A stretch of 64,000 nt of DNA from Thermothielavioides terrestris NRRL 8126. Lineage: Eukaryota > Ascomycota > Sordariomycetes > Sordariales > Chaetomiaceae. The notes below the pieces were generated by a model. The model ran no database searches. It worked only from the letters and a program-made list of their open reading frames with translations, and was not told the DNA's origin. The DNA is taken from assembly GCF_000226115.1 (NCBI RefSeq), contig NC_016457.1, positions 496,001 to 560,000 on the forward strand. The letters are read 5' to 3'. The stretch's first letter is position 1; each line of letters opens with the position of its first letter. Below are positions 13,493-26,255 of the stretch, one piece after another. The position numbers and the translations under genes were made by a program.

Positions 13493-16400
13493 ATAGGTCT
13501 ACTACTTCTCTATAGTGTACTCTCTCTAGCCTCTTAGTGTCTATATAGCGTATCTACTGCTCTCTATATACCTTCTACTCCTCTATTATAGCTATATTTC
13601 CGTTGGTGTATAGCTATAGCTCTTAGGGCCTCTAATCGTCGTCCTTGTCGCTTCTATCCTACGCCTTTGCCGCTATTGCTAGGTAGTATATAAGGAGCTA
13701 GTCCTTAGCCTATAGCTGCTTCTATTCTATAGAGGATACCTCTATAGCTGGTTTCGCTACTAGGGTATAGTATATATAGCGCTACCACTTTAATCTTAAC
13801 GCTACCTTTGTATAGATATTATATAGGAGCTATATAAGCCCAGTGCTCTAGAGCCTCTATTCAGCGTATACCGCCTAGCGGTTAAGGTATAGGTCGATAG
13901 GGGGTACCTAGGTCTCGCTTTCTAGGTTGTAGACTAGGGTAGCCTTGTATATACTAGCTACTACCTAGAGGTAGCCTGACTATGTTGCGCTAAAGCTATA
14001 TACGATCTTGTAGGGGGTCCCTCCAACCGGTGTTAGGGTGTACTACACTACTGCTCTATATAAGAGGACGTTCTAGATAACCTTTATATAGATCTTCTAA
14101 GCTTATACGATATATACCCTATATATCTTTGCTACGAGCCTTATAAAGGCGAACTTCTATATAGCTATCTTAGTTTCAACTGCCTTTTTATACATTTGAA
14201 ACAAGAGCTTATAGTCCAACTATATACCTAGGAACCTTGTCGACTCTATAGGCGTAAGCCTAGGCTAACCTTTACTAAGGATATTAACGACCTCTATACG
14301 TAGCTACTACGCCCTTATAAAGTAGATAAGCTCGCTCTTCGCTAGTTCGAACTATATTCCTTGCTCTATAGCCTACTTCTCGTACTTAGTAAACCCCCTC
14401 TCTAGTGTACAATAGTATACTAGTATATTCTATCTAAATGTAAGGAGGTTAGTATTATCTATATACTCGACTATTAGGAGCCTAGTATACGTCTCGAGGG
14501 TATAAAATAGGGGGGTAATAAAGAGGATAAATAGCGTTAGCGACAGTGGCGAACCCTATAGTATACCCTGCTATAGGGTCGTTAGCTCGGCTATAATTCT
14601 ATTAAACCGTAGGCGCACTATATAATCCTCGAAGTAGCTTTTTAGGAGTATAATCAGTTTCCTTTTAAAGCCTAACTCTTAGAGTATATATAGTAGCTAG
14701 ACCTAGTCGACTTAGTCAAAGGCGCCTTTTAGATCTAGCTATAGTAGTAAGGTATAGGCGCTATACGTCTATACCGTCCTTATTGTATTGGTCACTACCT
14801 AGATCGCTACTTTAGTAGACCTATACTGTTGGAAGCCTATCTAGATCTCTAGGAATAGCTTATATACCTTAGCTATATATATTACCTAGTCTATGATAAC
14901 TACTTTGATAATCTTGCCTACTACGCTAAGCAGCGATATTAGGTAGTATACTCCTACCTCCTTTAGCTGCTCTAGAGACTTCCCTAGCTTTCTAAGGACA
15001 ACTACCTATATAGCGTAGAATCTATATAGGAAGTGCTCTAGTTGGAAGTAGGTATATATAATCGCTATAAGTACTATAGATAGTTTACCCTCCTTGTCGT
15101 AGGCCTTGAGGAACTTGTTAATAAAGAGGTCCTTACTAGGCGCCTTGTTTAATCCTATATAGCTTACAATCTTAGTAATCTTAGCGTCGCTAACCTTTTA
15201 ATCGATAGGCGTAGTATTATAGAAAGACCTTTTAGGCCAATCCTAGTTAAGAATACTATTCTACTACGTTTATAAGGTAGGGAAGAAGCGCTCTACTAGC
15301 GCCTCCGCCTTCTAAGCGTATATTATAGCGCTCTAAGGCTCGCTAAGCCCTAGTCGAAGTGTAGATAGCGCTGGTAGTTTAGGGCGTTAATAGCTACGAA
15401 GCTACGCCTATCTCTCGATATCCTATATCAGCTTCTACTCCCTCGACGCCCTAGCGAGCAAGTAGCGCTAGTATAGCGTCTACGATTAATAGGTATAGCG
15501 TTTAAATCGCTATATTGCCTTACGGTAATACGCTTAGGAGCTCGCTATATAGCTTGACCACTAGGTACACTTAGCTCTCCTTACCTTTTATATCGCCTCG
15601 TTGACCTCGAAGTTCTATTATAGTATATAGGATCCCCGATTAAGCTTCTAGCGTAGCGCCGCTATATCTATGATATTAGTTAGCTCGTATATAAAAGTAT
15701 CTACTACCTCTTTAAGCTCTTCTACTCTATTGATCTCTCTAGGTAGGGTAAAGAACCGAGCCTTGGCCTTATACCTCTTATAGTCTAGTAGCGCCTAGCT
15801 ATAGCCCTATAGTACAACGGCTTTACCGCTATTTCCTTTTAGTGGCACTTTAGCTACCTAGGGCATATAGTCCAAGTCTACTAAGTTAAATGGTCCTAGC
15901 TATTGGACGCCACTACTCTATATTACCTAGATATAGTCGATTGTACTGTCTCTATTGCCGTGTTGTATTTAGGTAGATATACTATATAGCGTATATAGCT
16001 CGAGCTCCTATTCTACTACGATCTAGAGTAGTATACTTACTAATTAAGAGGTCTTATTATATATATCCTATATTGGGTAGTAGGCGTTAAAGTCGCCTAT
16101 AAGTATATTGCACCCTCTTAGCTCCTACTTCACTAGGGTGTAGAGTAGCGATTGCTACCCTAGTTCCTAGTTAGGCAAGTAAATAGACTATACTATAAAG
16201 GGGTCTAATCCTTTCTTTTTAAATGTTATAGCTACCTAATCTTCCTTTACCTTAGCTAACTACGTTATATAGTCAAGGTGTTTATTTATATATAGCGCTA
16301 CCCTACTAGTGCTATATACTATCTTATACCGACCGCCCTACTTATAGAGTAGGGCTAGGGGAGTTGTATCTAGACGAATTGGTAGCTCTTAAATCGCTAT

Positions 16401-16800
16401 TAGATTAAACTCCTCCTTGCTCTCCAACGCTTGGTTAAAGCGGTTTCTACTACTATCAATATTCTAGTAAAGTACTTTTAGCGTTATAGCTATATACTTG
16501 GTATAGAACGGGGGCCCTTAGTCATCTCTATATTAGGTTACAAAGCTAGCTCTATATTCGCGTCCTATAGGGGTATTATATAAATAGCGCTCCTAGCCTA
16601 TGTCCTAGTTCTTTAGAAGGTTTATAAGAGCACTCTAAACTAGAATAGGTCTATACTATTAGATCGTCTTGCTCTCTAGATATTAGTAGGCTAGCCTACC
16701 TTAGTAGGGCGCTTCTTTGGGCGTTGCTCCCCTAGCTTGTCCTCCTAACTCCTATATTATATACTTATACCTATAGTCACCGTCGTTTGAGGCTAGGGTA
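13493..16800 (-). pseudogene. LINE ORF2 remnant (minus copy): APE endonuclease and RT
   Basis: The minus strand carries the endonuclease GDFN block (16086-16097) and the RT YIDN block (14454-14465), colinear with ORF2 of the plus copy. Its 3' part continues at 1-386 beyond the gypsy insertion. RIP stops throughout. Confidence 0.8.
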
Positions 16801-16805
16801 TATAG

Positions 16806-17015
16806 TGTTGGAACCGCTACGCCGGCTTAGGAAGATGAAGCTATCACGATATAAGCAATGTATACAACTGGAATCAATCGTGGTGTTGAGGATATTGTAT
16901 TGTAGAAGAGTTCTCCTAATTAGGAGCCTAGTCTTGGGTGGCAGTTGGGCATTAAGCTGGTAGATTCTAATCTTAGTAGGCTAGCCCGCTACCCTAGGCT
17001 AGGCTAGTTCTGATA
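16806..17015 (-). repeat. Left (3') LTR of the copia element
   Basis: TGTTGGAACC to TTCTGATA, 210 bp, aligned end to end with 22611-22820. Confidence 0.9.
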
Positions 17016-17099
17016 TACCCCTCTAGGTCGAGCCTCTGGCTTTAGCCTACTAAATCTAATAATCTACAAAGCTATTCCCAATACTACGTCCTTCCTAAT

Positions 17100-20000
17100 T
17101 TAGCAATTCTATAGTGTTAAGGTCCTTCTACTATCGCCCTGATCCACCGAGCTTTATACGCCTATTCTTCTCAATCCTATATATCACACTGTAAACCGAA
17201 CCTTCTATTTAGCTAGAGCCTTCCTCTAGCCCTATATTTCTTCCTTCTACGCCGCCTAGTGGACGTAGATCTCGATAAAGGCCTAGATATCTGCTAGATT
17301 AAGCATTTCTACAAACTTCCTATAGAGCTCTAGTTCTAACGCCTTCGTTAGGCTGTTGGCCAACATCTAGTTCAAGGGTATATAATCTACGCTAACCTTT
17401 TTATTCTAAGCTTCTTAGCGTAGCCAATGGTTATAAATGTCAATATATTTTAGCTTCGTCTATAGTATAGGTATCTCAGTATTGATTAGCTAGATCGTCT
17501 ATTTGTTATTATATTAGATCGATAGGATCTTGTTATCTAGATAGATCTCTAGTACCTCCAATAGGCGTTGAAGAAATATACCTTCTTTCACTACCTATAC
17601 GAGTACTAACAACTCTACCTCTATAGTCGATATAGTTACTATATCCTACTTACTAGCTCGCTAGGCGATTAACCCTCTAAATAAGATAATAGCGTAACCT
17701 TATAAGCTTTTACAATCGATACTATTGTCGGCAAAGCTAGCATCGCTAGCTACGATTAAGATGTCTCCTCCTCCTAGCTAGAGGGCCTAGAACCTCGTTC
17801 GATAGAGGTATCGTAACACTTGATCAGCTATATAGTAGTATTCTAGTCCTAGGTTCTGATTAAACTATATAAGCTTGGAGACTACAAAGGCAATGTCTAG
17901 GCGTATATTGACGGCTATATATAGGATTAAGCCGACCTTCCTTTAATAGAGCCCAATAGAGCTATAGCTAGCAATATCGTCGTATAGAAGCAGTTCGCTC
18001 TTAGCTATTAGAGTCTCTAGCTCTCCTTCTTCCTAGGCTAACCTTACAATCTTCTTAATATAAGCCGTCTAGCTAAGCTAAATCAAGCGCCTCTTACGGT
18101 CGTAATAAATCTCTATACCTAGGAATTATAGGAGGTTATCTCCTCCTATAAGTTTATACTTTTCTTATAGCTAGCTAATCACTTCGTCGGCTTAGTATTG
18201 ATCCTTTTTATAATAGACAAAGACAATATTATCTATATAGAAGAAGACGATAATACCTTTGTTCGTTATAATATAGGGCTCTTACAGTATAGCCTAGAAC
18301 CCTAGGTTCCTTAAGGTAGCCGTCAGCTTTCATTGCTAAAGAAGAGGAGACTTTTATAGGCTATAGAGCGCCTTCTTTAGCTTTAGGATAGTTCCTAGCT
18401 TATAATAGCCGTATAGTATCTCTATATAAATGTCTTTATCGATCTTCGCGTTGACAAAGGCGTTAACTACATTAAACTGCTTTAGTTCTAAGTCGAACCT
18501 CATCGTAGTAGCAAACACTGTTCTAAAGGATCGTATAGTGAGTATAGCTATATAGTTCTCCTTAGCGAACCTCTTCTTTTACTAATCGCTATATACTACT
18601 AGCCTCGCCTTATATTTAACGAAGTACCTACTCTTATTGAACTTATAGACGTATACCTATATACAATCTAGGATCTATTTGCCTTAGACCTCCTTGTTAT
18701 AGCGGCGAATCTCTTCCTAGGAGCCTATTACTTTATAGCTTTGAAGATAATCGTATTCCACCTCTAGGAATAGCTAGCCTAGCAAGTAATCTTCGAGTTT
18801 AGAGTACTATCGAGGTATAGGCAAGAGTATCGACTAGTAGATAGATCTAAGCTTACCTTCTTATTATAGACGATCGACTTCTTCTTAAAAGATCCTCTTA
18901 GTATCGCTAGCTTCCTTCTTAATAACATCGACTGCCTTCTTAGCCTTCTTTTTACTCTTTTAGGTAAGCTCTTCTCTCTCTTCCTCTATATAGAGGACCC
19001 TCCTTAAGTGCCTACGTTTAGTAGCTCTAGGGCCTAACGTTCCTATATTAACGGCGGCCTCCTATAGTTAGAATACTCCTTTAGAGGCTCTAGGCGAACG
19101 TGAACCTAGGAAGGTAGCTACGATTAAGGCGCTTAGTAGAGTAGGCAAAGGAGTTAAATATTAGAACTCTAGGAAGATGCCTATAGTATCGCCTTTTACT
19201 ATAATGGTATCTAACACTTCTTTAGTAGTAGCTAGGCTCTCCTCTAGTTCTTCGAAGGTTGTTAAGGGTATACTAAACGCCTCTATTATATCCTCTTCCT
19301 TAGCTATAGGCGTAAAATCGCTATTATCTAGCTAATCGGCATTATTAGCGCCTCTAGTATTGAGCTAGCGCTTTAGCTCTTCGAGGTCTACCTAGGGAAT
19401 GTCTTATACTATAAGCTTTAGATCACCTAGGTATACCTACTTTTCGTCAAAGATTATATTACGTATATATACCACTTGGTCGGTAATAGGGTTCTAGATA
19501 CGATAGATGTTCAAGGAATTGTATTCTATAAGATAGCTAATCTAAGCTCTTAGTTAGAACTGTTCAAGGCGCCTTTCTTTCTTCTTAGCGATATCTGTTA
19601 TAGCGAATACCTTACAACTATAGACCTTTAAATGCCCTTAGTATAGCTTATACTCTAAGGCTCTTAGGCCATCTCTCTTAGTAAAGAAGGTGTAAAAGCG
19701 ATCTAGTAGCGTTATCTACTCTGTTGTCAAGGATAGTGTCCTATTATAGAGATACACCGTAGCTCTTGTAACTTCTAGCCACAGTTGCCCTAGCAACTAT
19801 ACGCCGATAGCTATCGTTCTAGCCTTCTCCTTGTTCAACGCCTCCGTTCTATATAGGCGTATTAGGCGCTAAAGGCTCTATTTAGATACCTTGTCTCTCT
19901 GCCTAAGTAGTGATAGCGCTTGCCTATATAAATTCGTTGTTATACTCTAGGACCTTAATACGTAGCTAGTATTGCCTTTTAAGCAGTATAGCGAGGTGTT

Positions 20001-22550
20001 TAATAGCTACTAGAATACCTAGAGCCTTATAGTCGTGTAGATAGTAGTCTTACATTATACTTGAATAGCGATCTATCGCCAATAGTAGATATTTAAAGCG
20101 CTATTAGCCTTCCTAGAAAGGGTATAAATCTAAGGCGATTCTATCGCCTAGGCTATAGTTCAATGGCCTAGGAATACGATTAGGCCTACGTTTTAACTTG
20201 CTAAGGCTATAGCCGTTATACTCGAACGTTGGTACGCCTTTGATACGCCCTCCTTATAAGTAATTAACGAAGTGTTCAAAGGCCCTCGGGCCTATATAGC
20301 TGAGGCGTAGGTGCTAAGTTATAGTATCTGCTACGCTCTCTATATAGCGAGCCTAGCGATCAAGCCTCTTCGTTTAGGTAGCAAAGGCTATAGGCGTATA
20401 GTCCTTAGGCATATATTCAAGGATATATTGTTAGAGCTTCTTCGTAGTATATCCAAGGAGCGTATAATCTTAGTGCTTAAGTAGGTAGTTCAGTGTACTC
20501 TTTAGCCTATTGTCCTACTAGATCCCTTGTCGGTTAAGCTACTCCAACGACACGATGTTATATACGAAGGTTAGGTAGTAAGCTATATTATATAGTATAA
20601 GGACTATAACGCTCTCGTCGTTCTATAGTTTAATATCTATCTTGCTATATCCTTCAATTTAAATAAGGTACTCGCCTACCTAGATATAGTTATTAGGCGT
20701 AGCTAACTTAGGAGGCCTTTTGAACCTACTTAGATAGTTGGCGATATAAATAGTTGACCTCGAATCTAGGATTACTAAGTTGATTAGGGGATATCTCTAG
20801 CCTATCTAGAATATAGCTAGGATTATAGCGAAGCTCGCTATACATTTGCCTATAGCTCTCTACCACTATATTCTCGTAATATACTAGTAGCTAAATATCG
20901 CTATAATGTTAGTGTCTACGTCGGGGGCGTTGCCTATATTAGGGGCGATACCTACTTTAGGAGCGATACCTACTTTGGGGGCGTTACCCTCTTCCTAGGT
21001 AGTACTCTCTTTAGGAGTAGTGCCCTCTTCGAGGACGTTGGCATCTGCTATATCTACTTTAGGGACCTTAGGCTCCTTCGTCGAAAGCGTAGCTATAGCT
21101 CTTTTAGAGCGGTCGGCTAGTTAATATAGTAGTGGATCTTCGCCTATATCGCTCTTTACGTTATTAGCGAGGCTACTCCTAGACCTTTTTATTCGGAGCC
21201 TATTGGCCTTTGCTTATAGAGTTGAATTAGCCTTTAAATTAGCCTCTATATAAGCCTTAATATATTCTCTAGGTTCCTACCTAGGCAGTACGCTCTTAGG
21301 GTTTAAGTAGTAGTACCGCTCAGTTAGATAGAAGTGATTATAGGCGTAGTACTTCCTTGATATACTTAAGGATCTTATAGAGGTGCTAGAAGCTATAGGC
21401 GCGCTTAGCTTACGTTTAGAGCGGGATTGGCCAATTCTAGCTCCCTCTTTACAACTAGCTTAGCGTCTAGGGCGATCCTCCTAATCTTCTAGTTGCTTAG
21501 AGTCCTTGTTTTCTTTCTCTCTAGGGCTATATATTAGGAAGGATCTTTTCCCTATATAGTTAAGCGCCTTCTTAAGGAATAGGTACGTTCCTTTATAGAC
21601 TTCTATAGCTATATCTCGAAAGGTTAGCTTCTCGAAGATCTCTATCTTATTTATAGTATAGAGGGAAATAAAGCTTAGGAATAGCTTCTCTAACGCGGCT
21701 ATCAGTTCATTGAACTATAGGCTAGGATCCTTTACCTCGCTTATCTTCTAGAGGGAGGCCTTATCTATTAAGTTCTCCTACTTAACGAGCTACCTCTCGA
21801 AATTAGCCTCCTTAATATATATATTCCTAGGATATTTAAGTATATCGAGGTAGATATAAATATATGTTCGAAGCTCTATTATTGTTTCAATAGTCGGCTA
21901 AACGGTCTTTTTAAGGTTGTTATACTACGTTCGAAGGTCGGTATACTCTATAAAGTAGGTAGACCGGTAGTTGGCTACTACTATAGTAGTTATAAAGGTT
22001 AGTATCTAAGTAAGGTGATTAGTCTAGCGTTTATAGTCCTTGTACTTATAGTCTAGATCCTTCTCGACCTACAAAATGACGATAGCGATATTGTTGTTGA
22101 ACCACTTCTCCTTCTCGTTGTAGAGCTTCCTTTAATAGCTGTTCAATGCCTCGACACTGGGCTACTTTTATAGACCTTCGTTCTTAGAGAGGGTCTAAGA
22201 ATCTATATTGTTATCCTAGGCTATAGAGGCAGTGCCGGGCCACTGCTCGCCTATAGTAGGTGCTCCTAGATCGGCTAGAGCTCTTATAGCCGTAGCTAGC
22301 GTAGAAGCCTATAGTTCGACGATATATTCCTAGAGCTTACGCTAGATACGCTTATAGGCGAGATCGTAGGTATTGGCCGTTATAGGCTTTGGGAGAAGCT
22401 CCGCCTTGCCTTCGAAGTAGTCGAGTAGGTCGAGATACTTAGCCTTATTGACGAACTTATAGTTCTAAGCTACCTAGTTATCTAGGCTAGCTAGGATAAT
22501 GTCGATCTTTGTATTAGCTTTCGAAGATATAGTAGTTGCTACTAAGCGCT
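17100..22550 (-). pseudogene. RIP-degenerate copia gag-pol
   Basis: Minus-strand coding remnant. The reverse transcriptase catalytic block (18228-18239; Asp changed to Asn in the second position) and the RNase H block (17640-17765) are legible; gag and integrase are inferred from position. Stops fall at Gln/Trp positions. Extent is approximate. Confidence 0.75.
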
Positions 22551-22610
22551 ATATATAGGGCTATATACTCAGAGATAGGGCTAGGTTTTCAAGCTAATAA
22601 GACTCTTAAT

Positions 22611-22820
22611 TGTTGAAGCTGCTACGCTAGCTTAGGAAGATGAAGCTATTACGATGTAAGCAATATATACAACTGGAATCAATTGTGGTGTTGAGGATAT
22701 TGTATTGTAGGAGAGTTCTCTTGATTAGGAGCCTAGTCTTAGGCGGCAGTTGGGCATTAAGCTAGTGGATCCTAATCTCAGTGGGCTAGCCCGCTACCCC
22801 GGGCCGGGCTGGTTCTAACA
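22611..22820 (-). repeat. Right (5') LTR of the copia element
   Basis: TGTTGAAGCT to TTCTAACA, 210 bp. It retains more GC (GGGCCGGGCTGG near 22801) than its partner. Confidence 0.92.
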
Positions 22821-22825
22821 TATAG

Positions 22826-23960
22826 AAGGTAAGCGAGCAGTCGTTGAACCGCTCCCTTATACGTTAGCGCTACTCCTTCGCTATCTTATAGCTTATATTA
22901 AAGGCTATATAAGCACCCTTATAGTTAATATACTTCGGCCTATTCCTAGCTAGGTTAGTCTTAACTAGGCACCTTGTCTCTTACTCCTTTGTAGCACCGC
23001 TATTACTATATACTATATAGATATAGACTAGATAGCGTACCTCTTCCTCCTTATAGAATATCGCCTTATACCCCTATTTCCTATATTTAAAGTATAGGAT
23101 TATATATACTACGCCTTCGAAGCGTTTATAAAGGTAGACTATATAATCGAGTAAGACCCCTTAGTCGATAAGCTTCGCTACCTCCTCGACGATATATAAC
23201 TCGATTAGTATATATATCGTTTATAGCCCCTATCCTTCCTTAGTGCTACCCTATAGCGCCTATAGCCTTATATATATAATCTGAACCCTATTCTCCTTTG
23301 CTAGGTCTACCGCTAGGTAGCCAATGTCCTTTCTATATCTCGTTAAGGTAGCTAGCTAAACGCCCTTTGTAAATACTACGAAGGTATAGCGTTTAAGTAC
23401 TATAGTCGCTTTAAATGTAGCTATGACCTATGCTTTATTGTCCTTATCGATAAACTACGCCTAGCGGTCCTCCTCGAAAGTCACTACTATATTTCTACTC
23501 TTAAGTAGCTTCCTCGCTATAATCGCGCCACTACTACCGCCTTTGGTCGTCGCTCTCGTCGTCGCTATAGCCGTATTAACCGCCTAAACTATATCTTCTA
23601 TACTCCTATTAACAATATCCGTAGACGCCTGCCCAAGGTCTACTATAAGTTCGTAGAACAGCTTCTTCGGTATATACTATATATAGCTCTTAAGTAGCTA
23701 GGGCGCTGCCGATGTAGCTAAGCTCTACCTTACTACCTAGGCCTAGGTTTTCACTTATATACTCTCTACGCTTACCTATATCTCGACCTTATTCTTGATT
23801 TGTATAACCTCCTTTTTAATATAGTCGACGTTCCTATATAGCTTATATATATCGTAAAGGCAGTTTAGCTTGTCTTAGAATACTTCGTAGAAGTATATTC
23901 GCGCTATAGCCTATATATATAGCTATATCTTCGGCGGTACTAGGATATAGAATTCCTATA
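22826..23960 (-). pseudogene. LINE ORF1 remnant (minus copy)
   Basis: The reverse complement matches the split ORF1 of the plus-strand LINE (32480-32918 and 40480-41165), e.g. 22860-23000 against about 41000-41130. No domain recognised. Interrupted by RIP-type stops and truncated in sequence by the copia insertion at 22821. Confidence 0.65.
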
Positions 23961-24288
23961 AAAGCCTCGATCGCTTGTCGCTAGCGCCCTCAGTATATAT
24001 ATTCCGATCGTTCGCGACTCCTATAGAAGGGAGCCCAAGTCTTCGGTCGCGTCGGTTAGGGTATTCATATACGTTAGCTATAGTATCGCGATCTACGGTG
24101 CCCGTTATCGGGATATCGCCATCGCTACCACGGCCTACGCGACCGTTGCGCCCCTACTACAATATCGTAGACTAGGGTAATTGGGTATACTGAGAACGCT
24201 CGCGTTATTGGATTCGATTTTGGCTCAACGGTTCCTTCGCAATAGGCGTTTGAGTACGAAGAAGCTAGGCCTTAGACTTTAAAAGTAC
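23960..24288 (-). repeat. Conserved 5' region of the LINE (minus copy)
   Basis: GC-richer than its surroundings. It pairs as an inverted copy with 32139-32480 (shared blocks include GGCTCAACGGTTCCTTCGCA and its complement). Probably the LINE 5' UTR with internal promoter; that function is inference. Short open frames here are not supported as genes. Confidence 0.75.
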
Positions 24289-24399
24289 ATTATATAATAT
24301 ACTAAATACACTATATAGAGCGTTAAGTAAAATAGTATATTCTTCCTACATTGTTATAATTATATAGCTAATATTTAATTATATACTAGTTTCTTTAAT

Positions 24400-25790
24400 T
24401 ACCGACTCGTCGATCAATCTACTATATAATTCCCTCTTTAATACCTTGATCCATTATATACCTAGGTTTAGGCCGCTAAATCTAGAAGAGTTAGCGCCAA
24501 GATACTAAGAAAACATTATACAAAAGGAGGAAGATAGCTTAACAACGGCTTTATATATAGATAATGATAATAGCGAACTATAACTAGGAATCTATCTATA
24601 AAATATAGTGTTTAACCAATAGTTCTAATACTCTAGAACTCCTAGAACTACTTTAAATACACTGCTATATAATCTACCGCCTTATCCTCCTCCTAGAACG
24701 GTATTATCACCTTCTTAAAGTGCCTATATACTACTAGGAAGTTGTTACCAATAGTAGTATAAGCACTATAAAGGAACTCCTTAAAGTCTTCCTCTAAATA
24801 ATCCTATAGAAGCATCTTCTAGTAGTTATAGCGGATATAAGCTTTTGTATTATAGAACGTTGCCTCAATCGAGTTCAAATCTAGCGAATATAATGGCAAA
24901 TACTATAGTAGAATACTAGCCTTCTAACAAAGTTGTTTAATAGTATAGCTCTAATACTATAATACATTATCTATAACAAAAATGCTATAACAGTCTAGGA
25001 ATAGCCTTATCTTAGCTAGAATATAGTCCTTAAACTATATAAGGAAGCCTTCCTAATTACTATAACCCTATTAGACTAATAGATTAAGAACGCTATTAAC
25101 TATAATCGTAAAGAGGATATAGTAGCATTTACCTCTTTTAACAATATTGTTGACAATAGGAGTAATACCTAGTAGCGCTTAGCTAATACAATGAATACTA
25201 TCTCTTCGATCTAAGCCCAATTTATCGTAGAATATAAACATCTTAACGACAAATATTGTAACTTTTTTTTCTAATATAATTAAGCCAAAGGATATAATTC
25301 TATTGTATACCTCTTTATAAAGCAACCTTCTTCTTTTAATCAGCTATATAAAGATAATGTAATATTGTTAATAAAGATATAAATATATAGTATTCTTTAA
25401 AAAAAAGGCCTATATTTCGTCGAGGTAAAGGTTAGACTTACTTATAAAGTAGTTAAGAAGCTCCTAATAGATATAATATATATATTAGCTAACTACTAGG
25501 AAGATCGCTAATAATATATCAGTATAGAACGAACCTCTATAGCCTATAGCTATAGTATATAGGAGTTCTATAGCGTCTTTGGCTTTAGAAAAGGATCGCT
25601 AGTAAAGTCGAATATACGCCTATACCGGTATACCTATATCAGACTAATGTCCGCCTTATATACAATGACCTATAGCGTTTCCCTAACGTATATTATAATA
25701 GCGATCAAACACCTCTAGCGGTCATTGATATATCGAACTATAGTGCCTAGACGCCTTATCTCTAAGCAAAGAACTAAAGCGCGTTGCGTA
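24400..25790 (-). pseudogene. Degenerate DD34E Tc1-like transposase (copy B)
   Basis: The minus strand encodes FVIDNV (second catalytic Asp intact, about 24965-24973) and YLPLYSLDLNSIEATF (about 24862-24912), a RIP-altered form of the YSPDLNPIE block of DDE_3 transposases. There are 34 residues between this Asp and the Glu, the DD34E spacing of Tc1-like elements. TAG/TAA codons interrupt the frame. The first catalytic Asp was not located with certainty. N- and C-terminal limits are approximate. Confidence 0.8.
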
Positions 25791-25797
25791 TATAGCG

Positions 25798-26040
25798 AGG
25801 CGGGTACTAGGGCAGTTCGAAGGTAGGCACTTAGACAGTTCGAAGGTGGGCACCAAGGCGGTTCGTAGGCAGGCTCCAGGATAGTTCATAGGCGGGCTCT
25901 AGGACGGTTCGCAAGCGGGCTCCTAGGCAGTTCGAAGGCGGGCTCCTAGGCAGTTCGAAGGCAGGCACTTAGGCAGTTCAAAGGCAAGCACTCGGGCAGT
26001 TCAAGGGCGGGTTCCTAGGCAGTTCGAAGGCGGGCTTCGA
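25798..26040. repeat. 23 bp minisatellite, about 10 copies
   Basis: Tandem units of the form AGGCAGTTCGAAGGCGGGCTCCT with point differences. Same unit as at 46595-47026. Lies between the transposase C-terminal side and the TIR of copy B. Confidence 0.9.
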
Positions 26041-26045
26041 TAGCT

Positions 26046-26255
26046 AGGTTCAGAGGCTCGATGGTTGTACTGACTAAGCTACAGATATCAACAAGTACGC
26101 AAAAACACTAGAAAATGGCTATTTAAGCTGTTTTTTACAGTATCTACAGCTTCAAGATCGATAGCGATAGTTGCCCACTGTTGGCTACTATTGTTCAAAT
26201 TGGGGTATATTGCAGGCACTTGGACCCACTTTAACCTAGTGCTTGCAAACGACAA
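26046..26255. repeat. Right terminal inverted repeat of Tc1-like copy B
   Basis: Matches 47035-47239 in the same orientation and 28866-29070 in reverse complement. The outer end reads, inward, TTGTCGTTTGCAAGCACTAGG. Largely unmutated compared with the RIPed interior. Confidence 0.88.

Larger units (their letters stand above)
16806..22820 (-). mobile_element. 6.0 kb Ty1/copia LTR retrotransposon
   Basis: Flanked by 210 bp LTRs (16806-17015 and 22611-22820) and a perfect 5 bp duplication TATAG (16801-16805 and 22821-22825). It lies in the minus-strand LINE near its ORF1/ORF2 junction. The coding strand is minus: the RT site reads FFYIDNIVFV (YIDN at 18228-18239) and an RNase H-like block reads IVASDASFAD (about 17640-17765), the order and motifs of Ty1/copia pol. 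The gag and integrase parts should occupy about 19800-22550. All frames are broken by RIP-type stops. Confidence 0.92.
1..24288 (-). mobile_element. Tad/I-like LINE, minus-strand copy, split by two LTR elements
   Basis: Non-LTR retrotransposon read on the minus strand and surviving as three blocks: 22821-24288 (5' region and ORF1), 13493-16805 (ORF2) and 1-386 (ORF2 3' part). It continues off the left edge. Each block aligns by eye, in reverse complement, to the second copy at 32139-45207; for example 1-66 matches about 44690-44755 and 13493 onward matches about 44365 backward. ORF2 keeps the APE endonuclease GDFN site (16086-16097) and an RT YIDN site (14454-14465). Numerous in-frame TAG/TAA codons at expected Gln/Trp positions show RIP inactivation. 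Clade assignment (Tad/I group) is inferred from APE plus RT and a two-ORF layout, without a database search. Confidence 0.85.
24289..26255 (-). mobile_element. Tc1-like TIR element, copy B (right part)
   Basis: Right-hand part of a TIR DNA transposon, direct repeat of 45205-47239: transposase on the minus strand, then a 23 bp minisatellite, then a terminal inverted repeat of about 200 bp ending at 26255. Its left part lies beyond the left window edge because the LINE inserted at 24288. Confidence 0.85.

Noticed and set aside
23975..24175. 66-codon open frame in the LINE 5' region
   Set aside because: Not conserved as an open frame in the inverted copy at 32139-32480.
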